From contig NZ_JACRUK010000001.1 of assembly GCF_014305155.1 (NCBI RefSeq), forward strand, positions 62,001 to 126,000: DNA of 64,000 nt. Reading direction: 5' to 3'. Positions 1-9,006 of the stretch are shown piece by piece. This DNA comes from Flavobacterium muglaense (GTDB lineage: Bacteria; Bacteroidota; Bacteroidia; Flavobacteriales; Flavobacteriaceae). How positions within the stretch are numbered: the first letter of the stretch is position 1; every line of letters begins with the position of its first letter. The notes under the pieces are model-generated. The model had not been told where the DNA came from. It saw only the letters and a program-made list of their open reading frames with translations, and ran no database searches. A program made the position numbers and the translations under genes.

Positions 1-321
1 ACCATATTGTTTTGCAATACCGTAAATGGTTTCTTTGGGAAGAACAGCATGTGTTTTTTCGGGAAAGTTGGTTGGTTTTTCTGTTGATGTAATTTTAGTT
101 TTTTCGCTTGTTGACGGAATCAATAAAACAGATTTAAATTTAATTCCCTTCTTAGCATCTGGGTTTAGTGCGTAAATAGCTGATGATTTCACCTTGTATT
201 GTTCTGCAATTTTAGTAATTGTTTCTCCCTTACCAACAGTATGCTTTGTATAGTTTTCTTGTGAAAAAGAACTGAAACCTGCCAACATTACCATTCCTAA
301 AATCAAACTACTAAACTTCAT
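1..321 (-). CDS. LysM-domain secreted protein (partial, C-terminus beyond left edge)
   Basis: The first 107 residues of a secreted LysM protein are visible; the rest lies beyond position 1. Translation from the ATG at 321 gives an N-terminal signal peptide (hydrophobic stretch ending FSSFSQ), then a LysM repeat (GKGETITKIAEQYKV followed by an 'ALNPD' turn) and, after a Ser/Thr/Lys-rich linker, the start of a second LysM (LPKETIYGIAKQYG). LysM modules bind peptidoglycan N-acetylglucosamine, so an envelope location is expected. In Flavobacteriia such proteins often continue into a longer C-terminal domain, which cannot be judged here. The gene is on the same strand as the two aconitases but is separated from them by a terminator and about 265 bp. 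Confidence 0.85.
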   Translation of the reverse strand, partial: MKFSSLILGMVMLAGFSSFSQENYTKHTVGKGETITKIAEQYKVKSSAIYALNPDAKKGIKFKSVLLIPSTSEKTKITSTEKPTNFPEKTHAVLPKETIYGIAKQYG

Positions 322-586
322 ACCACTATTTTAAATTCAATAAAAACTAACTATAATCAACTGATTTTCAATACTAAATAATGCAATTATTAAAAACCAG
401 TACATTTAACTTATTCTAAATCAACAATATTAAAATACAAAAATGTACTAAATGCGAATTTAGCCAATTATTACAAATATCGTTTTTTTTTAACAACTCT
501 TTATATAGAATTTAACAAAAACTTAAAAAAAAAAACAAAAACGCTCTGTTTTCACAGAGCGTCTTTAATATATACTAAACTTAAAA
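322..586. other. Intergenic region between LysM gene and acnA
   Basis: AT-rich stretch of 265 bp. The only structure seen is the acnA terminator at 541-562 and the A-rich run before it. No open frame or RNA gene was recognised, and no clear TAnnTTTG promoter for the LysM gene was found. Confidence 0.5.
526..562 (-). terminator. Rho-independent terminator of acnA
   Basis: Stem ACGCTCTG (541-548) and CAGAGCGT (555-562) with a 6-nt loop. On the minus strand it is followed by a T-rich run (the A run at 526-540). It lies 25 bp past the acnA stop. Confidence 0.85.
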
Positions 587-2848
587 TTAAGCTTCAGCAG
601 CAATTAAATTTAATGCAGAACCTGCAACATACCAACCAATTTGACCTGCATTGTAAGTATGATTAGCCAAAACCAAATCCTTACTTCCATCAATATGGAC
701 AAATTCAATTGTTAATGGTTTTCCTGGAGCAAAATCTACTAAATCAATAAAGTTGATCGTGTCATCCTCTTGAATTTTATCATAATCCGCTTCATTTGCA
801 AAAGTCAAACCTAGCAAACCTTGTTTTTTAAGATTTGTTTCATGAATACGAGCAAAAGATTTTACTAAAACCGCTTTTACACCTAAGAAACGAGGCTCCA
901 TTGCAGCGTGTTCACGAGAAGAACCTTCTCCGTAATTATGATCTCCAACAACAACAGAAGGAACTCCAGCTGCTTTGTAAGCACGAGCGACAGTAGGAAC
1001 AGCATCATACCCTCCTGTTAACTGGTTCTTAACTGAATTTGTTTTTTTAGTATATGCATTTACAGCACCAATCAACATATTATTTGAAATATTATCTAAA
1101 TGTCCGCGGAAACGCAACCATGGTCCAGCCATAGAAATATGATCGGTTGTGCATTTTCCAAAGGCTTTGATAAGCAATTTAGCTCCTGTTATATTTTTAC
1201 CGTCCCAAGCATCAAATGGCGCTAATAATTGCAAACGATCTGAGGATTCATCAACAACAATTTTCACTCCAGATCCATCAGAAGCAGGCTCTTGAAAACC
1301 ATTATCATCAACATCAAAACCTTTTTTAGGCAACTCATCACCAAAAGGAGCTTTCAGCATCACTTCTTCTCCTTTATCATTCAATAAAGCATCTGTCAAG
1401 GGATTAAAGTCCAAACGTCCTGAAATTGCAAGTGCAGCTACCATTTCTGGAGACGTTACAAAGGCGTGGGTATTTGGGTTTCCGTCCGCTCTTTTGGAAA
1501 AATTACGGTTAAATGAATGTACAATGGTGTTTTCCTCTTGCTTATCTGCTCCTGCTCTATCCCACTGACCGATACAGGGTCCGCAGGCATTGGTAAAGAC
1601 TTTGGTTCCCATTTTTTCAAAAGTCGCAATCATACCGTCTCTCTCGATCGTGTATCTTATTTGCTCTGAACCTGGGTTAATTCCAAATTCAGCTTTAGGA
1701 GTAATTCCGTGTTCCACAGCTTGATTTACGATGGATGCAGCGCGAGCCATATCCTCGTAAGAAGAGTTGGTACAAGAACCGATTAAACCCCATTCTACTT
1801 TTATTGGCCATCCGTTTGCAGCAGCTTCCTCTTTCATTTTAGAAACTGGTGTACCTCTATCTGGCGTAAAAGGACCATTGATATAAGGTTCCAACTCTGA
1901 AAGATTAATTTCGATTACTTGATCAAAATACTGCTCAGGATTAGCGTATACTTCAGGATCCCCTGTTAAGTGATCAGCCACTTTATCCGCAGCGTCAACT
2001 ACATCTTGGCGTCCTGTAGCACTTAAATACCTACGCATGGAATCATCGTATCCAAAAGTAGATGTAGTAGCACCAATCTCGGCACCCATATTACAAATAG
2101 TTCCTTTACCCGTACAAGACATATTAAGCGCCCCTTCACCAAAATATTCTACAATTGCTCCTGTTCCCCCTTTTACAGTAAGAATATCAGCCACTCTTAG
2201 AATTACATCTTTTGGCGCTGTCCAACCTGATAATTTACCTGTTAATTTTACACCTATTAGTTTAGGGAATTTCAATTCCCATCCCATTCCTGACATTACA
2301 TCCACCGCATCAGCTCCACCAACACCAATAGCCAGCATGCCTAAACCACCTGCATTTACAGTATGCGAATCAGTTCCAATCATCATTCCACCTGGGAAAG
2401 CATAATTCTCTAAAACGATTTGGTGAATAATCCCTGAGCCTGGTTTCCAGAAACCAATTCCGTATTTATTTGAAACAGAAGATAAAAAATCAAAAACTTC
2501 ACTTGATTGCTGTTTTGCAAAAGCTAAATCTTTTTCGGCTCCTACTTTTGCCAAAATCAAGTGGTCACAATGTACCGTTGTAGGTACTGCAACCGTTTTC
2601 TTTCCGGCATGCATAAATTGCAACAAAGCCATTTGTGCAGTTGCATCTTGACAAGCAACTCTATCTGGAGCGAAGTCAACATAATCCACTCCTCTGCCGT
2701 AAGCTTGACTCGCTTTACCATCCCAAAGGTGGGTGTATAAAATTTTCTCCGTTAATGTAAGCGGACGTCCCACTACCTTACGTGCAGCTTCAACACGAGT
2801 CGCCATATTGTCGTACACTTTTTTAATCATATCAATATCAAAAGCCAT
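587..2848 (-). CDS. acnA: Aconitate hydratase, AcnA/mitochondrial type
   Basis: Interconverts citrate and isocitrate through cis-aconitate in the TCA cycle; cytoplasmic [4Fe-4S] enzyme. The 753-residue length and sequence fit the mitochondrial-type aconitase of Bacteroidetes. The cluster ligands are visible as C359 (in GSCTNSS) and C422/C425 (in CGPCIGQW). [13 protein letters not shown] near residue 160 is the substrate/cluster-proximal segment, and the C-terminal swivel domain shows the conserved [15 protein letters not shown] stretch. The start is the ATG at 2848. The neighbour is a second, structurally different aconitase (acnB, 124 bp upstream), but each gene has its own terminator, so they can be expressed separately. 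Identification is secure; how the two enzymes divide the work is not visible. Confidence 0.96.
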   Translation of the reverse strand: MAFDIDMIKKVYDNMATRVEAARKVVGRPLTLTEKILYTHLWDGKASQAYGRGVDYVDFAPDRVACQDATAQMALLQFMHAGKKTVAVPTTVHCDHLILAKVGAEKDLAFAKQQSSEVFDFLSSVSNKYGIGFWKPGSGIIHQIVLENYAFPGGMMIGTDSHTVNAGGLGMLAIGVGGADAVDVMSGMGWELKFPKLIGVKLTGKLSGWTAPKDVILRVADILTVKGGTGAIVEYFGEGALNMSCTGKGTICNMGAEIGATTSTFGYDDSMRRYLSATGRQDVVDAADKVADHLTGDPEVYANPEQYFDQVIEINLSELEPYINGPFTPDRGTPVSKMKEEAAANGWPIKVEWGLIGSCTNSSYEDMARAASIVNQAVEHGITPKAEFGINPGSEQIRYTIERDGMIATFEKMGTKVFTNACGPCIGQWDRAGADKQEENTIVHSFNRNFSKRADGNPNTHAFVTSPEMVAALAISGRLDFNPLTDALLNDKGEEVMLKAPFGDELPKKGFDVDDNGFQEPASDGSGVKIVVDESSDRLQLLAPFDAWDGKNITGAKLLIKAFGKCTTDHISMAGPWLRFRGHLDNISNNMLIGAVNAYTKKTNSVKNQLTGGYDAVPTVARAYKAAGVPSVVVGDHNYGEGSSREHAAMEPRFLGVKAVLVKSFARIHETNLKKQGLLGLTFANEADYDKIQEDDTINFIDLVDFAPGKPLTIEFVHIDGSKDLVLANHTYNAGQIGWYVAGSALNLIAAEA

Positions 2849-2916
2849 ACTTTCTAAATTTTATATTTATTTATCCTTTTAAACACCACAAGATACAAAA
2901 AAAACAGCTCTAATAA

Positions 2917-2945
2917 AAAAGCCTGAGCTATTAACTCAGGCTTTT
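2917..2945 (-). terminator. Rho-independent terminator of acnB
   Basis: Perfect stem AAAAGCCTGAG (917-927 of this kilobase) with CTCAGGCTTTT (935-945) and a 7-nt loop. It sits directly after the acnB stop codon and is followed on the minus strand by a T run. It separates acnB from acnA. Confidence 0.88.
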
Positions 2946-2972
2946 AGAATATATTTAACAGACAATTTACAA

Positions 2973-5744
2973 TTATCTAACTAGTTGCTTGTGTGAAGGA
3001 GAGAACTTAGTCAAGTTGATTCCGTCTACCGCGGCGATATACTCTTCGATAGTAGGTGTTCTTCCTAAAATTGTAGACAAAACCACAACTGGTGTTGACG
3101 AAAGTAAGGACTCTCCTTTTTTACCTTCTGTATCTTCTACTACTCTTCCTTGGAAAAGACGTGTTGATGTTGCCATAACAGTATCTCCTTTAGCCGCTTT
3201 TTCTTGGTTACCCATACAAAGGTTACAACCAGGACGCTCTAAGTACAACATTTTTTCATAAGATGTACGAGCCAAAGCTTTAGGCACATTATCATCAAAT
3301 TCAAAACCTGAATATTTTTGTAAAACAGCCCAGTCTCCTTCGGCTTTTAATTCATCAACAATGTTATAAGTTGGTGGAGCAACAACTAGAGGCGCTTTAA
3401 ATTCAACTTTACCTTGTTGTTTTTCGATATTCTTAAGCATTTGAGCTAAGATTTTCATATCTCCTTTATGAACCATACAAGATCCAATAAAACCAAGATC
3501 TACTTTTTTATCACCACCATAAAAAGAAAGTGGACGAATTGTATCGTGTGTATATCTTTTAGACACATCAATATTATTTACATCTGGATCTGCAATCATT
3601 GGTTCAGCAATAATATCAAGATCCACCACTACTTCAGCAAAATATTTTGCATCTGCATCTGGAGCCAAAGCTGGTTTTTCACCAGTTCTAATCTCGTTAA
3701 TTCTCTTATCTGCGATAGCAATCAATCCTTTTAATACTTGAGTTGCATTATCCATTCCTTTATCAATCATGATTTGGATTCTGCTTTTTGCAATTTCCAA
3801 TGATTCGATTAAAGTAGCATCTTCAGATATACAGATAGACGCTTTCGCTTTCATCTCTGCAGTCCAATCTGTAAATGTAAACGCTTGGTCAGCAGTTAAT
3901 GTACCAATATGCACTTCAATAACTCTTCCTTGGAACACGTTATCTCCTTTAAATTGTTGCAACATTTGAGATTGAGTAGCATGAACTACATCACGGAAAT
4001 CCATGTATGGTTTCATCTCTCCTTTGAACGTTACTTTTACTGATTGCGGGATTGGCATAGTAGCTTCACCTGTAGCTAATGCTAAGGCAACTGTTCCTGA
4101 ATCTGCTCCAAAAGCAACCCCTTTAGACATTCTAGTATGAGAGTCACCTCCAATAATAATAGCCCAGTCATCAACTGTTAGGTCATTCAATACTTTATGA
4201 ATAACATCCGTCATGGCAAGATATTCTCCTTTAGGATCACGAGCTGTAATCAATCCGAAGTCGTTCATAAACTTCATTAACCTTGGGATATTCGCTTTTG
4301 ACTTATTATCCCAAACTGATGCAGTATGACAACCTGATTGGTAAGCACCATCAACAATTGGCGAAATCACAGTAGCAGCCATAGACTCTAATTCTTGTGA
4401 TGTCATTAATCCAGTTGTATCTTGTGAACCTACGATATTAACTTCTACACGTACATCTGAACCTGCGTGCAATACTTTACCCGGAGTTGTTCCAACAGCG
4501 TTTTTGTTGAATATTTTTTCAACAGCCGTAAGTCCTTGCCCTTCGATAGAAATTTCTTTTGATGCAGCGTAAACTTGCGGAATTTCAATATTTAAAGTTT
4601 TGCAAGCAAATGTTTGTAGTTTTTTACCAAAAACGATAGCATAAGATCCACCCGCTTTGATAAATTCCACTTTTTGCGGAGTTAATGAAGAAGAGATATC
4701 AATCAATTCTTTGTCTCCGTTATATAATTTCTTAGATTTTGTATTGATAGTCAAAACAGTACCTGTTGCCACAGAGTAAACCTCTTCAAGAACTGGTTCT
4801 CCAGCAGCATCCACAACAACATTTCCTTGTGCATCTACTTTTTTAACCCAGTTTTTAAGATCAATTCCAATTCCTCCTGTAACACCTACAGTAGTAAGGA
4901 AAATTGGTGATATACCATTTGTTCCTGCAATGATTGGAGCAATATTAATAAAAGGAACATAAGGACTTGCTTGTTTTCCTGTCCATAATGCCACGTTATT
5001 CACACCTGACATTCTTGAAGATCCAACTCCCATTGTACCTCTCTCTGCAATAAGCATAACGCTTTTATCAGGATTAGCTTCGGCCATAGCTTTAATCTCA
5101 TCTTGTGCTTCAGGAGAAATTAAACATTTTCCATGCAATTCACGATCCGATCTTGAGTGTGCTTGGTTTCCTGGAGAAAGTAAATCTGTTGAGATATCTC
5201 CAACACCAGCGATGTAAGTAATTACCTTAATTTCTTCTGCGATTTCTGGTAACTTAGTAAAGAATTCTGCTTGAGCATAACTCTCCAAAATTTCTTTAGC
5301 TACAGCATTACCACTTTTATAAGCTGCTTCTAAACGATCCGTATCTGCTTCATAAAGAAAAACTTGCGTTTTTAAAACTTTGGCAGCCTCTTTTGCAATA
5401 GCAGCATCAGCTCCTAAAGCCAAGTCTAGTAAAACTTCAACAGAAGTACCCCCTTTCATATGCGATAACAATTCTAAAGCAAAAACAGGAGTAATCTCAG
5501 CAACTACTGATTCCCCTAAAATGATTTGCTTTAAAAACTTAGCTTTTACACCAGCAGCAGGAGTAGTTCCAGGAACAACATTATAGATAAAGAAGTTTAG
5601 AGAATCTACTCTATACTCGTTATTCAAATCTTTAATTTGCGAAATAACATCGCTCAATAATTCTGCTCCATCAATTGGCTTTGGGTTAAGCCCTTGGGTT
5701 TTTCTTTCGGCAATCTCTTGGATATAATCCTTATACGTATTCAT
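2973..5744 (-). CDS. acnB: Bifunctional aconitate hydratase 2 / 2-methylisocitrate dehydratase, AcnB type
   Basis: [4Fe-4S] aconitase of the AcnB branch (HEAT-like N-terminal domain plus swivel domain placed before the catalytic domains, unlike AcnA). It acts in the TCA cycle and, in other bacteria, can hydrate 2-methyl-cis-aconitate in the methylcitrate cycle. Cluster cysteines are C756 (GSCMVHKGD) and C840/C843 (CNLCMGNQ). At 923 residues it is somewhat longer than the E. coli enzyme (about 865); the extra residues appear spread through the middle (around 320-360, a segment rich in VDAQGNVVVDAAG-like turns). The ATG at 5744 is the start. No prpB or prpC is visible in the window, so a methylcitrate role is only a family possibility. 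Confidence 0.95.
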   Translation of the reverse strand: MNTYKDYIQEIAERKTQGLNPKPIDGAELLSDVISQIKDLNNEYRVDSLNFFIYNVVPGTTPAAGVKAKFLKQIILGESVVAEITPVFALELLSHMKGGTSVEVLLDLALGADAAIAKEAAKVLKTQVFLYEADTDRLEAAYKSGNAVAKEILESYAQAEFFTKLPEIAEEIKVITYIAGVGDISTDLLSPGNQAHSRSDRELHGKCLISPEAQDEIKAMAEANPDKSVMLIAERGTMGVGSSRMSGVNNVALWTGKQASPYVPFINIAPIIAGTNGISPIFLTTVGVTGGIGIDLKNWVKKVDAQGNVVVDAAGEPVLEEVYSVATGTVLTINTKSKKLYNGDKELIDISSSLTPQKVEFIKAGGSYAIVFGKKLQTFACKTLNIEIPQVYAASKEISIEGQGLTAVEKIFNKNAVGTTPGKVLHAGSDVRVEVNIVGSQDTTGLMTSQELESMAATVISPIVDGAYQSGCHTASVWDNKSKANIPRLMKFMNDFGLITARDPKGEYLAMTDVIHKVLNDLTVDDWAIIIGGDSHTRMSKGVAFGADSGTVALALATGEATMPIPQSVKVTFKGEMKPYMDFRDVVHATQSQMLQQFKGDNVFQGRVIEVHIGTLTADQAFTFTDWTAEMKAKASICISEDATLIESLEIAKSRIQIMIDKGMDNATQVLKGLIAIADKRINEIRTGEKPALAPDADAKYFAEVVVDLDIIAEPMIADPDVNNIDVSKRYTHDTIRPLSFYGGDKKVDLGFIGSCMVHKGDMKILAQMLKNIEKQQGKVEFKAPLVVAPPTYNIVDELKAEGDWAVLQKYSGFEFDDNVPKALARTSYEKMLYLERPGCNLCMGNQEKAAKGDTVMATSTRLFQGRVVEDTEGKKGESLLSSTPVVVLSTILGRTPTIEEYIAAVDGINLTKFSPSHKQLVR

Positions 5745-5840
5745 AATAGAAGTATTTTTTTTTCAATTTAAACAGCTCATTACATTGACAAATTCAACAC
5801 AAAAGCCATTGTATATAGGTACTTATTTGTTTTTCAAACG

Positions 5841-5848
5841 CAAATTTA
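5841..5848 (-). promoter_or_regulatory. Candidate -7 promoter element of acnB
   Basis: Minus-strand TAAATTTG fits the Bacteroidetes -7 consensus TAnnTTTG, about 97 bp upstream of the acnB ATG. No clear -33 TTG is found at the usual distance, so confidence is moderate. Confidence 0.4.
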
Positions 5849-5939
5849 CATATTAAAGATGAGAATTAAAAAAATTTAATAGAGGTGCGCTTTTCAAAAA
5901 TTATTATTATCTAATACTGATTTTTAATGCGTAATATTA

Positions 5940-6001
5940 GCGAAATACAAAAATTTTAACAGTTTTATGGTTAATCCATAATTAATCATTTGTATTTTCG
6001 C
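5940..6001. repeat. Nested inverted repeat in the acnB-moxR intergenic region
   Basis: Outer arms GCGAAATACAAA (5940-5951) and TTTGTATTTTCGC (5989-6001) pair apart from one bulged T. Inside them TTATGG-TTAAT-CCATAA (5965-5981) forms a second perfect hairpin. There is no T-run on either side, so it does not look like a simple terminator. The remainder of 5745-6076 contains nothing recognisable except the acnB -7 element. Confidence 0.55.
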
Positions 6002-6076
6002 GTTTTTAAAAACACAAAAAGACAGCGATCTAAGAAAACGATATAGTTCTAACAAAAAATCCAGCTCAAAAGTGCT

Positions 6077-7030
6077 TTAAAGCAACTTTGAAATAATAAT
6101 TTCCTCCGTGATTCCTTCGGCATCTGCTTTATAATTCTTAATAATTCTGTGACGGAGTATCCCAATAGCAACCGCCTTCACATCTTCAATATCTGGCGAA
6201 AACTTACCATTAAAAGCTGCATTTGCTTTGGCTGCCAAAATTAAATTTTGCGAAGCTCTTGGACCTGCTCCCCAGTCTAAGTAATTTTTCACAAAACCGT
6301 CTGCCATAGCGTTATCCGGTCTGGTTTTACTGACTAATCCCACCGCATATTCTACCACATTATCTGCTACCGGAATCCTACGTATCAAATGCTGAAAATC
6401 AATAATTTCTTGGGCTGTAAATAATGAATTCACCACTGAGCGAGCGTCTGAAGTTGTTCTTTTAACCACTTCTACTTCTTCTTCAAATGTAGGATACTCT
6501 AATTTTATAGCAAACATAAAACGATCTAACTGCGCCTCTGGCAAAGGATAAGTCCCTTCTTGCTCAATAGGGTTTTGTGTAGCAAGAACAAAATAAGGAA
6601 GATCTAATTTATAATTTTCCCCAGCAATTGTAACTGAGCGTTCTTGCATAGCCTCCAGCAAGGCCGCTTGCGTTTTAGGAGGTGTTCTATTGATTTCGTC
6701 AGCTAGAATAATATTCGAAAAAACGGGCCCTTTTATAAATTTAAACTGGCGATTTTCATCTAAAATTTCACTCCCTAAGATATCCGAAGGCATCAAATCT
6801 GGTGTAAACTGAATTCTTTTAAAATTCAAACCTAAAGCTTGCGCCAATGTATTCACCAATAAAGTTTTGGCTAATCCGGGCACACCTACCAAAAGTGCAT
6901 GTCCACCAGAAAAAATACTTAATAAAATTTGATCTACCACCGCATCTTGACCAACGATAACTTTGGCTATTTCGGTTTTAAGATCATTACGTTTTTGAAC
7001 TAAATCATGTATTGCTGCGACATCAGACAT
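6077..7030 (-). CDS. MoxR-family AAA+ ATPase
   Basis: 317-residue MoxR ATPase. Walker A GVPGLAKT at 49-56, Walker B IILADEINR at 107-115 (D111, E112), sensor-1 ATQNP near 155, and the MoxR-type C-terminal lid are all present at the usual family length. MoxR proteins act as chaperones for metal or cofactor insertion or assembly, often together with a DUF58/VWA protein; no such partner is encoded here, although one could lie elsewhere. The gene is 78 bp downstream of the prolyl isomerase gene on the same strand. The start is the ATG at 7030. The family is certain; the client is unknown. Confidence 0.93.
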   Translation of the reverse strand: MSDVAAIHDLVQKRNDLKTEIAKVIVGQDAVVDQILLSIFSGGHALLVGVPGLAKTLLVNTLAQALGLNFKRIQFTPDLMPSDILGSEILDENRQFKFIKGPVFSNIILADEINRTPPKTQAALLEAMQERSVTIAGENYKLDLPYFVLATQNPIEQEGTYPLPEAQLDRFMFAIKLEYPTFEEEVEVVKRTTSDARSVVNSLFTAQEIIDFQHLIRRIPVADNVVEYAVGLVSKTRPDNAMADGFVKNYLDWGAGPRASQNLILAAKANAAFNGKFSPDIEDVKAVAIGILRHRIIKNYKADAEGITEEIIISKLL

Positions 7031-7108
7031 TTATAAACTTGTTTAAATTAAAAAAGAGCTAACTCTATGGATTCATAAAGCTAACTCTTTTTATTTATTT
7101 TATAAAAA

Positions 7109-8518
7109 TTATTTTTTAATCCAATTATTTGTAAAAGTACAATCTCTATATTCTCCTAGAACTTTTACATACGTTTCTTTGATCTTTTCATCAAACCATT
7201 TTCCAATAGCTTTAATTTGCTTTTCTTTTAAAGCTAATTCTTTGATCTTAATATAATCCGTAGCATAATCAGCTGTGTGTTCATTAATTCTATTTGTTAC
7301 CGTTACAATTTTAAAAGTCTTTTTACCATTTTCATCAGAATCTAAGAAAGGCTGAGAAATAGAATCATCTTTTAAATTTGAGACTTGGCTGTAGAGACTT
7401 GGATCCATTTTTGTCAATTCAAAACGTGTGTCTTGCGTTTTTGGGTTAATCAAAACTCCACCGTTAGCTTTTGTTTCTTTTTGATCAGACTCTGCTCTTG
7501 CCGCATCAGCGAAAGTTATTTTCTTATCAATAATTTTATTTCGAATCAAAGTAATCTTTTCTTTAGCCGCATTTACCTCTTCCTCTGATACAGATGGCGT
7601 TAATAAAATATGACGCAATTCAATTTCTTGACCTTTAATTTTCTCTATATATATAATATGAAACCCGTAAATAGTTTCAAACGGAGCCGATATCTCCCCT
7701 TCTTGCAAACTAAAAGCAACATCCTTAAACTCTTTGATAAAAGCTGTTTTTCTATTCATTTTATAAAAACCTCCATTTGAAGCTGATCCAGGATCCTTAG
7801 AATACAAAACGGCTTTCGTAGAAAAACTAGACCCTTCCTCTACATCTTTCTTAAAACTATTTAGCTTGTCTATTACCTTTTGCTTTTCAGCATCCGAAAT
7901 TTTTGGCTCAATTACAATTTGCGCGACTTCCATTTCGGCACCAAACTGTGGCAACTCATCTTTAGGAATACTTTTAAAGAAGTTACGAACCTCTTCTGGA
8001 GTAATTTCTACTCCTTCAACAATCTTTTTTTGCATTTCAGAAGTCAACCTTTGCTCTTTTAAAATATCAAAGAAATAACTTTTAAACTCTTCCTCTGAAT
8101 TTTTCTTGTAATACTCTACAACTTTATCTAAAGAACCAATCTGAGCAACCATACGACTCAATTGATCTTCCATCAAGCCTTTAACTTCGGCATCTGTTAC
8201 TTTAATACTATCTTGAACTGCTTGATGAGCATATAATTTATCTTCCATTAGTTTACCTAACATCTGACATCTTGTAATATCTTTGATTGATCCACCTTGA
8301 CCAGAAATCTCCAAGTATGATTTATCAATATCTGAATCCAAAATAATATAGTCACCCACTGTTGCAATAACACCATCAATTTTTTGACGCTGACTTGATT
8401 TAACCTTCTTAACAGGTGCAACCACACTATCCTTAATTACTTCCTGAGCCTGTGTTAGTGTACTTGAAAAAAATACAAGAAAAAAAATAAGTGCAATTTT
8501 ATTATTGATGGACTTCAT
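7109..8518 (-). CDS. Periplasmic peptidyl-prolyl isomerase, SurA-like (two PpiC domains)
   Basis: About 469 residues from the chosen ATG at 8518; the upstream ATG at 8539 would only add seven residues before the signal peptide. A signal peptide (KIALIFFLVFFSSTLTQAQ) precedes a SurA-type N-terminal chaperone region (around 45-165) and two parvulin rotamase domains (about 195-300, with the GGFYKMNRKTAF segment, and about 305-410). The layout matches SurA, which escorts outer-membrane proteins through the periplasm. It is likely the main OMP chaperone in an organism with many TonB-dependent receptors. A good promoter lies 170 bp upstream, and moxR follows downstream. Confidence 0.9.
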   Translation of the reverse strand: MKSINNKIALIFFLVFFSSTLTQAQEVIKDSVVAPVKKVKSSQRQKIDGVIATVGDYIILDSDIDKSYLEISGQGGSIKDITRCQMLGKLMEDKLYAHQAVQDSIKVTDAEVKGLMEDQLSRMVAQIGSLDKVVEYYKKNSEEEFKSYFFDILKEQRLTSEMQKKIVEGVEITPEEVRNFFKSIPKDELPQFGAEMEVAQIVIEPKISDAEKQKVIDKLNSFKKDVEEGSSFSTKAVLYSKDPGSASNGGFYKMNRKTAFIKEFKDVAFSLQEGEISAPFETIYGFHIIYIEKIKGQEIELRHILLTPSVSEEEVNAAKEKITLIRNKIIDKKITFADAARAESDQKETKANGGVLINPKTQDTRFELTKMDPSLYSQVSNLKDDSISQPFLDSDENGKKTFKIVTVTNRINEHTADYATDYIKIKELALKEKQIKAIGKWFDEKIKETYVKVLGEYRDCTFTNNWIKK

Positions 8519-8686
8519 TTGAAATTTATTTAAAACCATTATTTGAAATTTAAACTATAATATAGGGGCCTGTTGTTGCTTTTTTAACATCTTTCCACAA
8601 ATAACTGACTCACGCAACCAAATATGCGTTATAAGTATCTAGAAATAAAAATGTTCTTACAAACCTTTAACCCGCTTTTAAGCGAA

Positions 8687-8716
8687 CAAAAATAACAATT
8701 CGATTACATAATACAA
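8687..8716 (-). promoter_or_regulatory. Promoter of the SurA-like gene
   Basis: Minus-strand TATTTTTG (8687-8694) fits TAnnTTTG, and TTG (8714-8716) lies 19 nt upstream, matching the TTG-N(17-23)-TAnnTTTG pattern known for Flavobacterium. It predicts a leader of about 160 nt before the ATG at 8518. Confidence 0.6.
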
Positions 8717-8979
8717 GTTTCAACAGTACTATTAACAAAAAATTATAGACAGATGGCTCGCGTAACGGCTTAGATTAACAAAAATCCAAGACTTGCCAGT
8801 TTTCAACAGGATGATTCTCTATTTTATTTTCTATTTCAGCTGCATTCATTCAACCAACTAGCGCAAAACTTAATCTTCATCAATCACAACTAACTTACTT
8901 AAATAGATCTAAAACTGTAATAAAAATGATCCATGTTCAAAAGAGCACTGCCTTTCTTTTTTTTAGCATATATAAATAG

Positions 8980-8987
8980 TACTTTTG
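8980..8987 (+). promoter_or_regulatory. -7 promoter element of prfC
   Basis: TACTTTTG fits TAnnTTTG and is 19 bp before the ATG, predicting a leader of only about 13 nt. No exact TTG at -33. Confidence 0.5.
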
Positions 8988-9006
8988 CAAACTATTTACA
9001 GTAAAT

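Larger units (their letters stand above)
8519..9006. other. Divergent intergenic region between the SurA-like gene and prfC
   Basis: About 490 bp without a gene. It holds the SurA-like promoter (8687-8716) and the prfC -7 element (8980-8987). The middle (8720-8970) shows no open frame, RNA fold or repeat that I can support. Confidence 0.5.

Noticed and set aside
2037..2405. 122-codon open frame opposite acnA
   Set aside because: Wholly antisense to the secure aconitase gene; no promoter or independent evidence.
7044..7090. Possible terminator between the SurA-like gene and moxR
   Set aside because: The 11-nt near-repeats GAGCTAACTCT and AAGCTAACTCT are direct rather than inverted, and the AAAAAGAG/CTCTTTTT pairing leaves a 27-nt loop, so a convincing hairpin is not formed.
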